Part shown: one piece after another, positions 16,858 to 25,588 of the stretch
Numbering within the stretch: position 1 is the first letter of the stretch
How the letters are laid out: every line of letters starts with the position of its first letter
From: Nostoc linckia NIES-25
GTDB taxonomy: Bacteria; Cyanobacteriota; Cyanobacteriia; Cyanobacteriales; Nostocaceae
Direction of reading: 5' to 3'
DNA: 64,000 nucleotides
NCBI RefSeq assembly: GCF_002368035.1
Contig: NZ_AP018222.1
Coordinates: 4,643,534 to 4,707,533, forward strand
Notes under the pieces: model-generated
Seen by the model: the letters and a program-made list of their open reading frames with translations, nothing else
The model's database searches: none
What the model was told of the DNA's origin: nothing
Made by a program: the position numbers and the translations under genes

Positions 16858-17619
16858 ATGGTTCTACAAATTCAACCCACCCAAAAAGAACAAATTGTTA
16901 CTTGGGAAGCACTTCCATATGACTTCATTTTACCTGAAGATCCCTTAGGTAATATCCAGCAACCGCTTCTTGCTGCTGCGCTTACGGATGCTTTGCATAA
17001 TTCAGGACTTATCCAAACACAGATGCTTATTGGCTCTAATTTTGGGCTTGTCGCCATGATAAATAAAAAAATTACTGTCAAAGCTCCCGACTGGTTTTAT
17101 GTGCCTCAAGTACACCCTGTAGCGGCGAATGTAATTCGGCGTACTTATACTATGAATTTAAAGGATACACCCATTGCTGTGGTGATGGAATTTCTCTCAG
17201 ATACAGAAGGTGGAGAACTCTCAGTTCGCTCAACTCCACCTTATGGTAAGCTCTATTTTTACGAAAGAATTCTCAAGGTTCCAACCTACGTAACCTACGA
17301 TCCTTACGAACCGAATTTAGAAGTACGCTGCTTGCAAAATGGACGATATACTTTGCAGCAAGCAGATAGCAATGGACGCTTTTGGATTCCTGAGTTGGAT
17401 TTATTCCTGGGAATTTGGTATGGGGAAAGACTTTGCCAAACCACAAATTGGCTGCGGTGGTGGGATGCACAAGGAAATTTGCTGTTTTGGAGTAGCGAAC
17501 AAGCCGAACAAGAACGTCAACGTGCTGAACAAGAACGCCAACGTGCTGAACAAGAACGTCAACGTGCTGATATATTAGCAGCTAAGTTACGCCAATTAGG
17601 TGTTGACCCTGATGCGTAA
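16858..17619 (+). CDS. Uma2-family (DUF820) PD-(D/E)XK-like protein
   Basis: Start chosen at the ATG at 16858, which follows AGGAG at good distance; the frame also has a TTG at 16831. The 253-residue protein shows the Uma2 pattern: PDWFYVPQVHP, AVVMEFLSDTEGG, a Tyr-rich LYFYERILKVPTYVTYDPY, and NGRYTLQQADSNGRFWIPELDLFLGIW. The C-terminal tail contains three exact heptads of the type QERQRAE, then LAAKLRQLGVDP. Uma2 proteins are restriction-endonuclease-fold proteins found in very many copies in cyanobacteria, and their role is not known. The heptads form a coiled coil and are tandem 21-base repeats in the DNA. A second Uma2 gene lies at 18681. Confidence 0.88.
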   Translation: MVLQIQPTQKEQIVTWEALPYDFILPEDPLGNIQQPLLAAALTDALHNSGLIQTQMLIGSNFGLVAMINKKITVKAPDWFYVPQVHPVAANVIRRTYTMNLKDTPIAVVMEFLSDTEGGELSVRSTPPYGKLYFYERILKVPTYVTYDPYEPNLEVRCLQNGRYTLQQADSNGRFWIPELDLFLGIWYGERLCQTTNWLRWWDAQGNLLFWSSEQAEQERQRAEQERQRAEQERQRADILAAKLRQLGVDPDA

Positions 17620-17720
17620 GCGTAGCCCGCACTTCGACAAGCTCAGTGACCATCGTAGACATCGCATAACCTCAAAAATGCTGGGAATAATAATTTTGGG
17701 ATATCTGCACCACAATTATT

Positions 17721-18572
17721 ATGAAACAGCAAAAAAATCAATACAGCCATCTAACTGCGATCGAAAGAACTTATCTATCATTTCCAGCACAGTTTTTATT
17801 AAATCAAAATCTCCTGCAAGGCAAAATACTAGACTTTGGTTGTGGCTTTGGTAATGATGTGAAAATTTTACACCAAAAAGGCTGTGATATTACAGGTTAC
17901 GATCCTTATTATTTTCCAGAATATCCTCAGAATAAATTTGATACCATAATTTGCTTTTATGTTTTAAATGTTTTATTTGCTGAAGAGCAAGCTAATATTT
18001 TGATGCAAATTTCACACTTATTAAAAGCTGGAGGTAAAGCTTATTACGTCGTGAGAAGGGACATTAAAAAAGAAGGTTTTCGCGAACATTATGTTCATAA
18101 AAAACATACATATCAATGTATCGTGAAACTTCCTTTTACTTCACTTTATTTAGATGAACATCGGGAGGTTTATGAATATACTCACTATAATCATCAGCAA
18201 AATTCATCTAATAATTGTATATTTTGTAATCCGCGTAAAAATCTCAAACTCTTGACTGAATCAGCTACAGCTTACGCTATATTTGATGGTTATCCTATAA
18301 GTAAAGGACATGTTTTAGTTATTCCTAAACGTCATGTTAGCAATTATTTTGAACTACCTTTTAAAGAACAATCTGCTTGCTGGTTTATGGTAAATAAAGT
18401 GCAAGAAATTCTCAAAAATGATTTTGAGCCTGATGGTTTTAATGTAGGAATGAACATAAATCGAGAAGCAGGGCAAAATATTATGCACGCCAGTATTCAT
18501 ATCATCCCTCGTTACAAAGGTGATACTGTTTCTCCCAAAAGTGGAATCAGGAACGTTATTCCTAAAAAGTAA
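17721..18572 (+). CDS. Two-domain SAM methyltransferase / HIT protein, HIT nucleophile replaced
   Basis: Residues 1-155 form a class I methyltransferase (ILDFGCGFGNDV, motif I; FDTIICFYVLNVL, motif IV). Residues 165-283 form a HIT domain with the zinc-type CIFC pair (166-169), GHVLVIPKRHVSNYFEL and GFNVGMNINREAGQNIM. The HIT triad reads H256-A-S258-I-H260, where H-x-H-x-H is expected. The middle histidine, the nucleophile in HIT hydrolases, is a serine here (codon AGT), so nucleotide hydrolysis by the usual route looks impossible, while nucleotide binding may remain. The fused architecture is known in bacteria. It sits between two Uma2 genes, but there is no sign of an operon. Confidence 0.85.
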   Translation: MKQQKNQYSHLTAIERTYLSFPAQFLLNQNLLQGKILDFGCGFGNDVKILHQKGCDITGYDPYYFPEYPQNKFDTIICFYVLNVLFAEEQANILMQISHLLKAGGKAYYVVRRDIKKEGFREHYVHKKHTYQCIVKLPFTSLYLDEHREVYEYTHYNHQQNSSNNCIFCNPRKNLKLLTESATAYAIFDGYPISKGHVLVIPKRHVSNYFELPFKEQSACWFMVNKVQEILKNDFEPDGFNVGMNINREAGQNIMHASIHIIPRYKGDTVSPKSGIRNVIPKK

Positions 18573-18680
18573 TACAGCAGAATTTAGGAGTAAAACACGC
18601 CTTCTACGTAGGTAAGAGACGAATCGTTGTGTACTTTAGATTATTTTTGAGTTTTGTTGAAAATCTTTTCAAATATCTAC

Positions 18681-19469
18681 CTAACGGAGATTATCCGGAT
18701 CGATTCCCAGCGCTCTTAATTGTTCTGCTAATTGTTGAACGCGTTGTTCTGCAATTTCAGCGCGTTGTGCTTCTTGTTGAGCGCGTTGTGCTTCTTGCTG
18801 AGCGCGTTGTACTTCTAGTTTAATTTGTTCTGCTGGTGTAGGATAACGTTTTCCAGCCTCGTCATACCAATACATCCATTCTCGCGTTACGCCGCTATAG
18901 TTTCCCCTTTCGCAACCAATTCCTAAACCAATTTCTGGTAACCAAACGGGGTTTCCATCTTGCAATTCATATCTACCATTAACTAATTTATGCACTTCCA
19001 ATCGAGGTTTGCGGCGGCGGCGAGAAGAATAAATTACATAGTAAAGTACACCTAATGCTGCATATTCATCCAATTTAGTGCTATATTCTTTGCGATAATT
19101 TTGGGAAACAACTTCTAGTACCAAAATCGGTAGAACGTTTTCATCCCACAGCACATAACTGGGACGTAGTTCCTCATCATAGAATCGCTCTACTCCTAAG
19201 CTCAAAAACCCATCTGGCACAATGGGCGGCTTATCGGGGTGATAATAAATACCCATATCTATCCCAAAAAACCAGTCCATACGTTCTGCCCAGAGTATAA
19301 GCAGTATCGACTTGAGCAAACCTGGTATTAATTCTTGTAGCTCATTATCCACAGGGGTTTCATCAGAGTCGGGTAGTTCTTCGGCTGAAGGCAAGTACCT
19401 TGGCAAGTTGTACTCTAACATGGCTTGGTTTCCCGAAAACTCAAATAATACTGGGCTTTTTTGGGTCAC
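18681..19469 (-). CDS. Uma2-family (DUF820) protein with coiled-coil tail
   Basis: I start at the GTG at 19469 (VTQKSPVLFEFSGNQ), because the FSGN segment is common in this subfamily; the next ATG is at 19421. The 262-residue protein has the Uma2 core: LPRYLPSAEELPDSDETPVDN, MDWFFGIDMGIYY, PIVPDGFLSLGV, ILVLEVVSQNYRKEYSTKLDEYAALGV, YYVIYS. These include the candidate catalytic Asp (PDGF), Glu (LEVVS) and Lys. A heptad tail follows (QEAQRAQQEAQRAE) and then LRALGIDPDN. It is a more typical subfamily than the Uma2 gene at 16858; the shared tail motif LG(I/V)DPD shows they are related. Confidence 0.88.
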   Translation of the reverse strand: MTQKSPVLFEFSGNQAMLEYNLPRYLPSAEELPDSDETPVDNELQELIPGLLKSILLILWAERMDWFFGIDMGIYYHPDKPPIVPDGFLSLGVERFYDEELRPSYVLWDENVLPILVLEVVSQNYRKEYSTKLDEYAALGVLYYVIYSSRRRRKPRLEVHKLVNGRYELQDGNPVWLPEIGLGIGCERGNYSGVTREWMYWYDEAGKRYPTPAEQIKLEVQRAQQEAQRAQQEAQRAEIAEQRVQQLAEQLRALGIDPDNLR

Positions 19470-19510
19470 CAGAATTATAGCGATTTTTAGTGGAAGACAT
19501 ATTAGACTTC

Positions 19511-19610
19511 TTGCAGAAGTCGGGAAAAGGGTAAGGGGGAAAGGGGAAAGGGATAAGAAATTGCAGAAGTCGGGAAAAGGGTAAGGGGGAAAGGGGAAAG
19601 GGATAAGAAA
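19511..19610. repeat. Exact tandem duplication, 2 x 50 bp
   Basis: Bases 19511-19560 and 19561-19610 are identical. The unit begins TTGCAGAAGTCGGGAAAAGG and is purine-rich. It is of the same type as the purine/pyrimidine inverted repeats at 14650-14800 and 61610-61705. Confidence 0.9.
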
Positions 19611-19635
19611 AAACCCTTTCCCCATTAACGAACCG

Positions 19636-19758
19636 TATTGCTTGGCCTTGTCTAAAATACCTCCAGCAAGTAAACAAAAAGCCTTGGCTAATTTAGCTTA
19701 CCAATTTGGCATATTCCGCAAAGTTGCGGAAGCCGATAAAATTTTTGGTAACTCTTAA
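19636..19758 (+). pseudogene. Possible gene tail of unknown family
   Basis: A frame without a start codon reads ALSKIPPASKQKALANLAY, then QFGIFRKVAEADKIFGNS and a stop. Its composition looks protein-like (amphipathic helices), unlike the repeat DNA just before it. I do not recognise it. It may be the 3' end of a lost gene, or chance. The rest of the interval to 20017 shows no feature I can name. Confidence 0.25.
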
Positions 19759-20017
19759 CTATTAATAAATATATCGAGGTCGATACCATTCATGCTTTAT
19801 ATTTAGCGACAGGGTAGTGCAAACACCCACTCGCGTTCCAAGACTAGGAGGCAGCAGATATCACCACTAAGCAACTCGCGCCCGCATACCATCAGCACGC
19901 AGTGTAACTCAAGGTTAAGTTGATATTAAAACTGATAATTTTTGCTGAATTGCGACAGATAAAGACTAAACTAAAAAGTCTTGTGCAGCAAAACCTGTAG
20001 CTTTAAATAAAGTAATC

Positions 20018-21598
20018 ATGTCTAAGGTTCTTGTCTCTGATTCTATTGACCAAGCTGGGATTGACATTCTTTCTCAAGTTGCTACTGTTGATGTCAAAAC
20101 AGGTCTAAAACCAGCAGAACTGATAGAAATTATTGGTGAGTACGACGCGCTAATGATTCGTTCTGGTACGCGCGTCACCCAAGAAATTATTGAAGCTGGT
20201 ACCCAGCTAAAAATCATCGGTCGTGCTGGTGTGGGTGTGGATAACGTGGATGTTCCCGCAGCCACACGCCGAGGAATTGTTGTAGTTAATTCCCCAGAGG
20301 GAAACACGATCGCTGCTGCTGAACATGCTATAGCGATGATTCTAGCTTTGTCTCGCCACATTCCCGATGCCAATGCTTCGGTGAAACGCGGCGCATGGGA
20401 TCGCAATAGCTTTATCGGTGCAGAAGTCTACAAAAAAACTCTCGGTATTGTCGGTTTGGGTAAAATTGGCTCCCATGTAGCTGCTGTGGCTAAGGCAATG
20501 GGGATGAAATTACTCGCTTATGACCCGTTTATCTCCACAGAACGAGCCGAACAAATTGGCTGTCAGTTAGTAGAACTAGATTTACTCTTCCAGCAAGCAG
20601 ATTATATCACCCTACACATCCCTAAAACCCCAGAAACTACCCACTTAATCAATGCCGTAACCCTGGCAAAGATGAAACCCACAGCCCGGATTGTTAACTG
20701 CGCTCGTGGTGGGATCATTGAAGAAAATGCTTTAGCAGCAGCAATCAAAGCTGGTAAAATCGCAGGTGCAGCCTTGGATGTGTTCGAGTCAGAACCATTG
20801 GGAGAATCGGAATTGCGATCGCTAGGTAAGGAAGTCATCCTCACCCCCCACTTGGGAGCATCCACCACGGAAGCACAAGTGAATGTAGCCATCGATGTCG
20901 CCGAACAAATTCGGGATGTACTGTTAGGACTACCTGCACGTTCCGCCGTCAACATTCCCGGACTCGGCCCCGATGTGTTGGAAGAACTCAAACCCTACAT
21001 GCAACTAGCAGAAACTCTAGGTAATCTAGTGGGACAGCTAGCTGGCGGACGAGTGGAAGTCCTGAATGTGCGACTCCAAGGGGAACTCGCAACCAACAAA
21101 AGTCAACCTTTGGTAGTAGCTGCCCTCAAAGGATTACTTTACCAAGCTTTGCGCGAACGCGTAAATTACGTAAATGCCAGTATCGAAGCTAAAGAACGCG
21201 GAATTCGGGTAATTGAAACCCGCGATGCTTCCATTAGAGATTATGCAGGTACGCTGCATCTAGAAGCCACGGGTACTTTAGGTACTCATTCTGTCACAGG
21301 CGCTTTGTTGGGCGAGCGAGAAATTCATCTTACCGACGTTGACGGTTTCCCGATTAACGTCCCACCCAGTAAATATATGCTGTTTACCCTACACCGCGAT
21401 ATGCCGGGAATTATCGGTAAACTCGGTTCCCTGCTTGGCAGTTTCAATGTGAACATTGCCAGTATGCAAGTCGGTCGAAAAATCGTCCGTGGTGATGCAG
21501 TCATGGCTCTGAGCATAGATGACCCTTTACCTGAGGGCATTTTAGATGAGATTATTAAAGTCCCTGGCATTCGGGATGCATATACAGTAACTCTGTAA
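20018..21598 (+). CDS. serA: D-3-phosphoglycerate dehydrogenase
   Basis: The 526-residue protein is the long form of SerA. The N-terminal substrate/NAD domain has GIVGLGKIGSHVA, the NAD-binding Rossmann motif, and NCARGGIIEENAL. The catalytic His is in LTPHLGASTTEAQ. An intervening ASB domain and a C-terminal ACT domain (LHRDMPGIIGKLGSLLG) complete it. It oxidises 3-phosphoglycerate to phosphohydroxypyruvate, the first step of serine synthesis in the cytoplasm; the ACT domain is the usual site for serine feedback. The start MSKVLVSDSIDQAGID is standard. prmA follows on the same strand after a 146-base repeat spacer. Confidence 0.97.
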   Translation: MSKVLVSDSIDQAGIDILSQVATVDVKTGLKPAELIEIIGEYDALMIRSGTRVTQEIIEAGTQLKIIGRAGVGVDNVDVPAATRRGIVVVNSPEGNTIAAAEHAIAMILALSRHIPDANASVKRGAWDRNSFIGAEVYKKTLGIVGLGKIGSHVAAVAKAMGMKLLAYDPFISTERAEQIGCQLVELDLLFQQADYITLHIPKTPETTHLINAVTLAKMKPTARIVNCARGGIIEENALAAAIKAGKIAGAALDVFESEPLGESELRSLGKEVILTPHLGASTTEAQVNVAIDVAEQIRDVLLGLPARSAVNIPGLGPDVLEELKPYMQLAETLGNLVGQLAGGRVEVLNVRLQGELATNKSQPLVVAALKGLLYQALRERVNYVNASIEAKERGIRVIETRDASIRDYAGTLHLEATGTLGTHSVTGALLGEREIHLTDVDGFPINVPPSKYMLFTLHRDMPGIIGKLGSLLGSFNVNIASMQVGRKIVRGDAVMALSIDDPLPEGILDEIIKVPGIRDAYTVTL

Positions 21599-21600
21599 AG

Positions 21601-21742
21601 TGCTGAGTGCTGAGTGAAAAAAGTTAGGAGTAAGTAGTGAGGAGTTAAAAGTTAAAAACTAAAACTCTTAACTCCTAACTCTTAACTCCTAACTCCTAAC
21701 TCTTAACTCCTAACTCTCTCATACTCTGCACTCAGCACTCAA
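21601..21742. repeat. Heptamer STRR array with terminal inverted repeats
   Basis: Tandem TAACTCC/TAACTCT heptamers fill 21655-21715. The block is framed by GTGCTGAGTGCTGAGTG at its left and CACTCAGCACTC at its right, which can pair as a long hairpin between serA and prmA. It might serve as a terminator-like structure. Confidence 0.7.
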
Positions 21743-21744
21743 AT

Positions 21745-22665
21745 ATGGCAAATACCTGGTGGGAATTACAAATTTTATGCGAACCAGACCTAGAAGATTC
21801 TATCTTTTGGCGGCTGGAAGATTTTGGCTGTCGTGGCACAGCTAGTGAAAGCAAAGGAAATTCCTCTTTAATCAGGGGTTACTTGCCGACAATTCAAACA
21901 CAATTACTAGATTTGGCAGCACTATCGTTGCGCTTGCGTCAAGATGCCCTCTGTGTAGGACTTGCAACTCCTACCCTGCGCTGGGAATTGATTGATGAAG
22001 AAGATTGGGCCACTAGCTGGAAACAATATTGGCAACCCCAAGAAATTGGCGATCGCTTTCTCATTAACCCCGCATGGCTACCATTACCTGAAACAAACCA
22101 ACGCTTAGTAATTCGTCTCGACCCTGGTGTAGCATTTGGTACCGGAAATCATGCTACAACTCAGCTATGTTTAGAATCTTTGGAAATGCGTCTAAGTCAA
22201 GTACCACAATCATTTGTGGGTACTAGCAATAAACAAGAACATACGATAATTGCTGATATTGGCTGTGGTTCTGGTATCCTTTCCATCGGGGCGTTGCTAC
22301 TGGGAGCAGAGAAAGTCTATGCAGTGGATACTGACCCCTTGGCGGTGCAATCAACTATCAGCAATCGTACTTTGAATGAGATTAGCGCAGAACGTTTAAT
22401 ACCTGCACAGGGAAGTGTCGAGGTTTTGACAAAACTGCTAGAAAAGCCAGTGGACGGTATTGTTTGCAATATTTTGGCTAATGTAATTATTGAGTTGGTT
22501 CCAGAAATGAGTGCGATCGCTAAGCCTAACACTTGGGCTATCTTCAGTGGTATTTTACTCGAACAATCTAATGCTGTCGCTGACGCCTTAGAGAAACATG
22601 GCTGGGTAGTTGCTACTCTGTGGAAACGCAAAGAATGGTGTTGTCTAAATGTAAGACGTTCTTAA
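21745..22665 (+). CDS. prmA: Ribosomal protein L11 methyltransferase
   Basis: The 306-residue protein matches PrmA throughout. The N-terminal L11-recognition domain begins NTWWELQILCEPDLED and contains EEDWATSWKQYWQPQEIG. The linker/active-site motif RLDPGVAFGTGNHATTQLCL is present, as are SAM motif I IADIGCGSGILSIGALLLGA and the motif IV segment VCNILANVIIELVPEM. It trimethylates several amino groups of ribosomal protein L11. The serA-prmA pairing is common in cyanobacteria, from memory. Confidence 0.96.
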   Translation: MANTWWELQILCEPDLEDSIFWRLEDFGCRGTASESKGNSSLIRGYLPTIQTQLLDLAALSLRLRQDALCVGLATPTLRWELIDEEDWATSWKQYWQPQEIGDRFLINPAWLPLPETNQRLVIRLDPGVAFGTGNHATTQLCLESLEMRLSQVPQSFVGTSNKQEHTIIADIGCGSGILSIGALLLGAEKVYAVDTDPLAVQSTISNRTLNEISAERLIPAQGSVEVLTKLLEKPVDGIVCNILANVIIELVPEMSAIAKPNTWAIFSGILLEQSNAVADALEKHGWVVATLWKRKEWCCLNVRRS

Positions 22666-23005
22666 GCGAAAAATACCAACTGCAATCGCTTTGGTAACAA
22701 CCTAATTGTTCCTTTTGCCGGAGTCACTAGCTTTTGAAAATTGGTACTTTTGGATAACATGCTCAATTTTGGAAGTTACCACACTTATTCTGTCTTTAAC
22801 CTTATCAAAATCAATATTCACCCAGATATAAGTTTTGTTGGGTATTTCTGGCTTATTACGCATAATCTGTTCTATTTGTCAAAATAATTTATTATATCTA
22901 TACAATATAGCTCTCCTAATTTCTAAACTACTTTCTTAAGACATATAAGTAGATATGCTTAATGTTTACTTAAGGTTTTACTTGCTATACCGGTTACTAA
23001 CAAAA

Positions 23006-23038
23006 AGATCCCCGACTTATTGAAGAAGTCGGAGATCT
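23006..23038. repeat. Hairpin repeat AGATCCCCGACTT...
   Basis: AGATCCCCGACTTATT is followed by a short loop and an imperfect complement ending GTCGGAGATCT. The same hairpin in perfect form is at 25478-25510. Confidence 0.65.
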
Positions 23039-23098
23039 GAGCCTCTGGATGTTTAATATCTCCCAACAATCCACCCCATCGCTTTTGGGCATCATTAT

Positions 23099-23250
23099 TA
23101 TTGAGTTCTACTCACTTACTATTAAGATCCGCGTTACCCCACCCCGATTTTGTCTAAAGCCAAAATCGCCCCTCCCCTTGCCAAGGGGAGGGGTTGGGGG
23201 TGGGGTAAAACGATTGTGGGACAAGAGTTTTAACTTAACTTGACACCAAT
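23099..23250. repeat. MITE-like family A, 5'-truncated copy
   Basis: It matches the family-A element at 59607 from GAGTTCTACTCA onward. It keeps the C-rich palindromic centre and the right end CTTGACACCAAT, but lacks the left terminal repeat. Confidence 0.7.
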
Positions 23251-23399
23251 GGCTTTCCGGCCCTGGTTGTGCAAATTAAATACGCGACAGCTTACCTTTA
23301 TTTGTACCCGTGTGGGCTTTTGGTGGATAAATAAAGGACAACGGAGACAGCGAAGATAAAATTAATTAATATCGAACATTGGCTAATAACCAAATCCTT

Positions 23400-24164
23400 A
23401 TGGCAAAGACTATTTCAATTCCGGATTCTCTAGTTCCTAATCCTGTACCAAAATCAACTATTATTCGTTTAGAAAATATATATAAAGTCTACGGCAGTGG
23501 CGAAACCGAAGTCAAAGCACTCAACGATGTGAATTTGATTATCCAGGAAGGCGAATATTGTTCGATTATGGGGCCTTCTGGTTCGGGTAAATCTACAGCT
23601 ATGAATATTATTGGTTGTCTAGACCGACCCACAGGCGGACATTATTACTTAGATAATATTGATGTGGCGCAAATGGAGGATAAATCATTGGCACACATCC
23701 GTAACAAAAAGCTGGGGTTTGTGTTTCAACAATTCCACTTATTACCCCAACTCACAGCATTAGAAAATGTGATGCTGCCAATGGTATATGCTAACGTAAA
23801 TCCGAAAGAAAGAAGCGATCGCGCCATAGAAGCACTGACACGAGTCGGTTTAGCAAAACGCCTCAACAACAAACCAACTCAACTATCAGGGGGACAACAA
23901 CAAAGAGTAGCGATCGCTCGTGCCATTGTCAACCGTCCCGTAGTACTCCTAGCCGATGAACCCACCGGCGCACTTGATTCGCGCACAACCCAAGAAGTCT
24001 TAAACATTTTTAGCGAACTCAATGCTAGCGGAATCACCGTTGTCATGGTAACCCACGAACCAGAAGTAGCGCGTCAGACCCAGCGCATCGTTTGGTTCCG
24101 CGATGGTCAGGTGGTACACTCAAATCTGACTCCATCCGACTTAACTCAGCTTGCAATGTCCTAA
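23400..24164 (+). CDS. ABC transporter ATP-binding protein (MacB/LolD/DevA type)
   Basis: Start set at the ATG at 23400; the frame has an upstream TTG. The 254-residue ATPase has Walker A GPSGSGKST, the Q-loop FQQFHLLPQLTALENVMLP, signature LSGGQQQRVAIARA, Walker B VVLLADEPTGALD and the switch His in VTHEPEVA. The segment IRLENIYKVYGSGETEVKAL is typical of MacB-type ATPases, including the heterocyst glycolipid exporter subunit DevA. Its permease and membrane-fusion partners are not adjacent: no permease lies upstream and the next gene is on the other strand. It is thus an orphan ATPase or part of a split transporter. Confidence 0.9.
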   Translation: MAKTISIPDSLVPNPVPKSTIIRLENIYKVYGSGETEVKALNDVNLIIQEGEYCSIMGPSGSGKSTAMNIIGCLDRPTGGHYYLDNIDVAQMEDKSLAHIRNKKLGFVFQQFHLLPQLTALENVMLPMVYANVNPKERSDRAIEALTRVGLAKRLNNKPTQLSGGQQQRVAIARAIVNRPVVLLADEPTGALDSRTTQEVLNIFSELNASGITVVMVTHEPEVARQTQRIVWFRDGQVVHSNLTPSDLTQLAMS

Positions 24165-24168
24165 TTAC

Positions 24169-24270
24169 AGCGCTTTTCATTTGGATGGAATACATGCTTG
24201 AATACTAAATTATCGTAAGGGCACAACATTGTTGTGCCCCTACTGTGGTCTATTCAACTGCAAATTGCTG
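24169..24270. repeat. MITE-like family E, copy 2
   Basis: It starts AGCGCTTTTCATTTGGATGG five bases after the ABC stop codon and contains the GGGCACAACATTGTTGTGCCC palindrome. The right end is shorter and more diverged than in the copy at 5440. The palindrome might double as a terminator for the ABC gene. Confidence 0.65.
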
Positions 24271-24337
24271 TAACTGTTGACTGTTAACCGTCAACAGTCA
24301 ACAGCGAAGTGAAATCTTTTTTAGGGATGAGATCGGC

Positions 24338-24868
24338 TTACAAACTTGATGTTTTACCAGTTTGTGCTTGTGTTTCAATGGGCTTAACATCGGTGTAACC
24401 CAATTCACCAGCTATTGTCCGGAACACCGAAATTTGCTCATCAAAATCTAGCCCTTCAATTTGGGAAAGCAAATCATTAATCGCCTGACTTGGCTGGTAG
24501 CTATCTGATAACCCAACTACTTTATCCCCCATAGCTACTGCCCAAGCATACCAAACTAACAACTGATTGTTTTCTTTAATCGCCCCATAAGCACGGGAAT
24601 ATTCTGTATCTTTGCGGTTAACGATATCCCGCATAATGTCCAATTGCTCGTCATCTGATAACTCAAAATAATCTCCTAGCAGCTTTGGTGCTAATTCCGG
24701 ATCGGTAGCAGCGGGAGCAGCCGGGGTAATTGAGTCGCCCATTTTTTTATAAACAAAATAAAACCAAGCTAATTTTGCATCGGTATCTAAGGCGTTAAAC
24801 CCGTCTACCACTTTTTGAGTTTCATTGCTTCGCGCTTGAGAAATATTTTTATCGTAACTTGTAGTCAT
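24338..24868 (-). CDS. Helical carotenoid protein (OCP N-terminal-domain homologue)
   Basis: Start placed at the ATG at 24868, preceded by GGAG at good spacing. The 176-residue product is all alpha-helical and matches the N-terminal domain of the orange carotenoid protein: VDGFNALDTDAKLAWFYFVYKKMG, then TPAAP, LLGDYFELSDDEQLDIMRDIV, the central YGAIKENNQLLVWYAWAVAMG, and FDEQISVFRTIAGELG. It lacks the NTF2-like C-domain of full OCP, so it belongs with the HCP paralogues, which bind carotenoid and act as singlet-oxygen quenchers or phycobilisome quenchers depending on clade. The clade cannot be settled by eye. A separate C-domain homologue is at 27423, about 2.5 kb away. Confidence 0.9.
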   Translation of the reverse strand: MTTSYDKNISQARSNETQKVVDGFNALDTDAKLAWFYFVYKKMGDSITPAAPAATDPELAPKLLGDYFELSDDEQLDIMRDIVNRKDTEYSRAYGAIKENNQLLVWYAWAVAMGDKVVGLSDSYQPSQAINDLLSQIEGLDFDEQISVFRTIAGELGYTDVKPIETQAQTGKTSSL

Positions 24869-25088
24869 AACTTTTCTCCAACACAATTTAATAAACAGGC
24901 CAGACTAAGAGTTACCAAAGTTTAAGAATCAGATTCTACTATCAAGAGAAAGAGTTAAATTAATTATTAAATCCAACATTAATCTACCTTTTAATAGAGG
25001 TAAAAATCTTTCGCTAGAAAGTAAGAAAATACCTAGTTACTTTGCTATGATTGCCCCAGCAATAAAAATTTACCTACAGGTTTTAATT

Positions 25089-25463
25089 ATGCCAGATGAA
25101 ATAAAACCCAATGTTAATGAAGCTCCCACCCATGATGCTCAATTAGCTGCCGAAAATATAGCTAGTGGTGAAGAAAAAGCGCCAAAGGTGGATTTTGATG
25201 CTGATTATGCAGCAGCACAACAATTCAGCGTGAGTGAAATTGACCGCACAGGTCAAGGCGCAGCAGCAGCTGAAGCTGCAACCGCCCCCGAACAAAAAGT
25301 TCCTCAAGCAAAAGAAATAAAAACACAAACCCAGTCAACTGGTAATCCTGATGATTATACAGAATTGGCTAAGGAAGTTGGAAATGCCAAAACTGACGCT
25401 GTAGCTAGTGTCGATGACGATTTAGTAGAAAAAGCTTTAGAAAAAGGTCAACCCCAAAAATAA
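25089..25463 (+). CDS. Small acidic Ala/Glu-rich protein of unknown function
   Basis: I prefer the ATG at 25089 (MPDEIKPNVNEAP), because the 14 residues before it are hydrophobic and unlike the rest. The 124-residue protein is acidic, with Ala/Gln/Lys-rich stretches, and is probably disordered or helical. It contains FDADYAAAQQFSVSEIDRTGQGAAAAEA and ends VDDDLVEKALEKGQPQK. I do not recognise the family. It is followed at once by a perfect hairpin (25478-25510) that can act as terminator. Confidence 0.65.
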   Translation: MPDEIKPNVNEAPTHDAQLAAENIASGEEKAPKVDFDADYAAAQQFSVSEIDRTGQGAAAAEAATAPEQKVPQAKEIKTQTQSTGNPDDYTELAKEVGNAKTDAVASVDDDLVEKALEKGQPQK

Positions 25464-25477
25464 GTTTTTTTAGTCGG

Positions 25478-25510
25478 AGATCCCCGACTTATTCAATAAG
25501 TCGGGGATCT
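25478..25510. terminator. Perfect 16-bp hairpin between convergent genes
   Basis: AGATCCCCGACTTATT, one loop base, then AATAAGTCGGGGATCT. It lies 15 bases after the small acidic gene, in front of the convergent QueG-HAD gene. The same sequence in degenerate form at 23006 shows it is a mobile or duplicated hairpin. A T-run lies before rather than after it on the plus strand, so terminator function is uncertain. Confidence 0.55.
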
Positions 25511-25588
25511 AAATCTAGTAGAGGTATTGCATTCCAAGGTTTCTACTGAATTCTGTTAGCGTAGCGAGGCGAAGCCCGTCCTGAGTTC

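Larger units (their letters stand above)
22666..23399. other. Gene-free interval with repeats
   Basis: No gene is supported. It contains the hairpin repeat at 23006-23038 and the truncated family-A element at about 23099-23250. The final 150 bases before 23400 may hold the promoter of the ABC gene. Confidence 0.5.
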
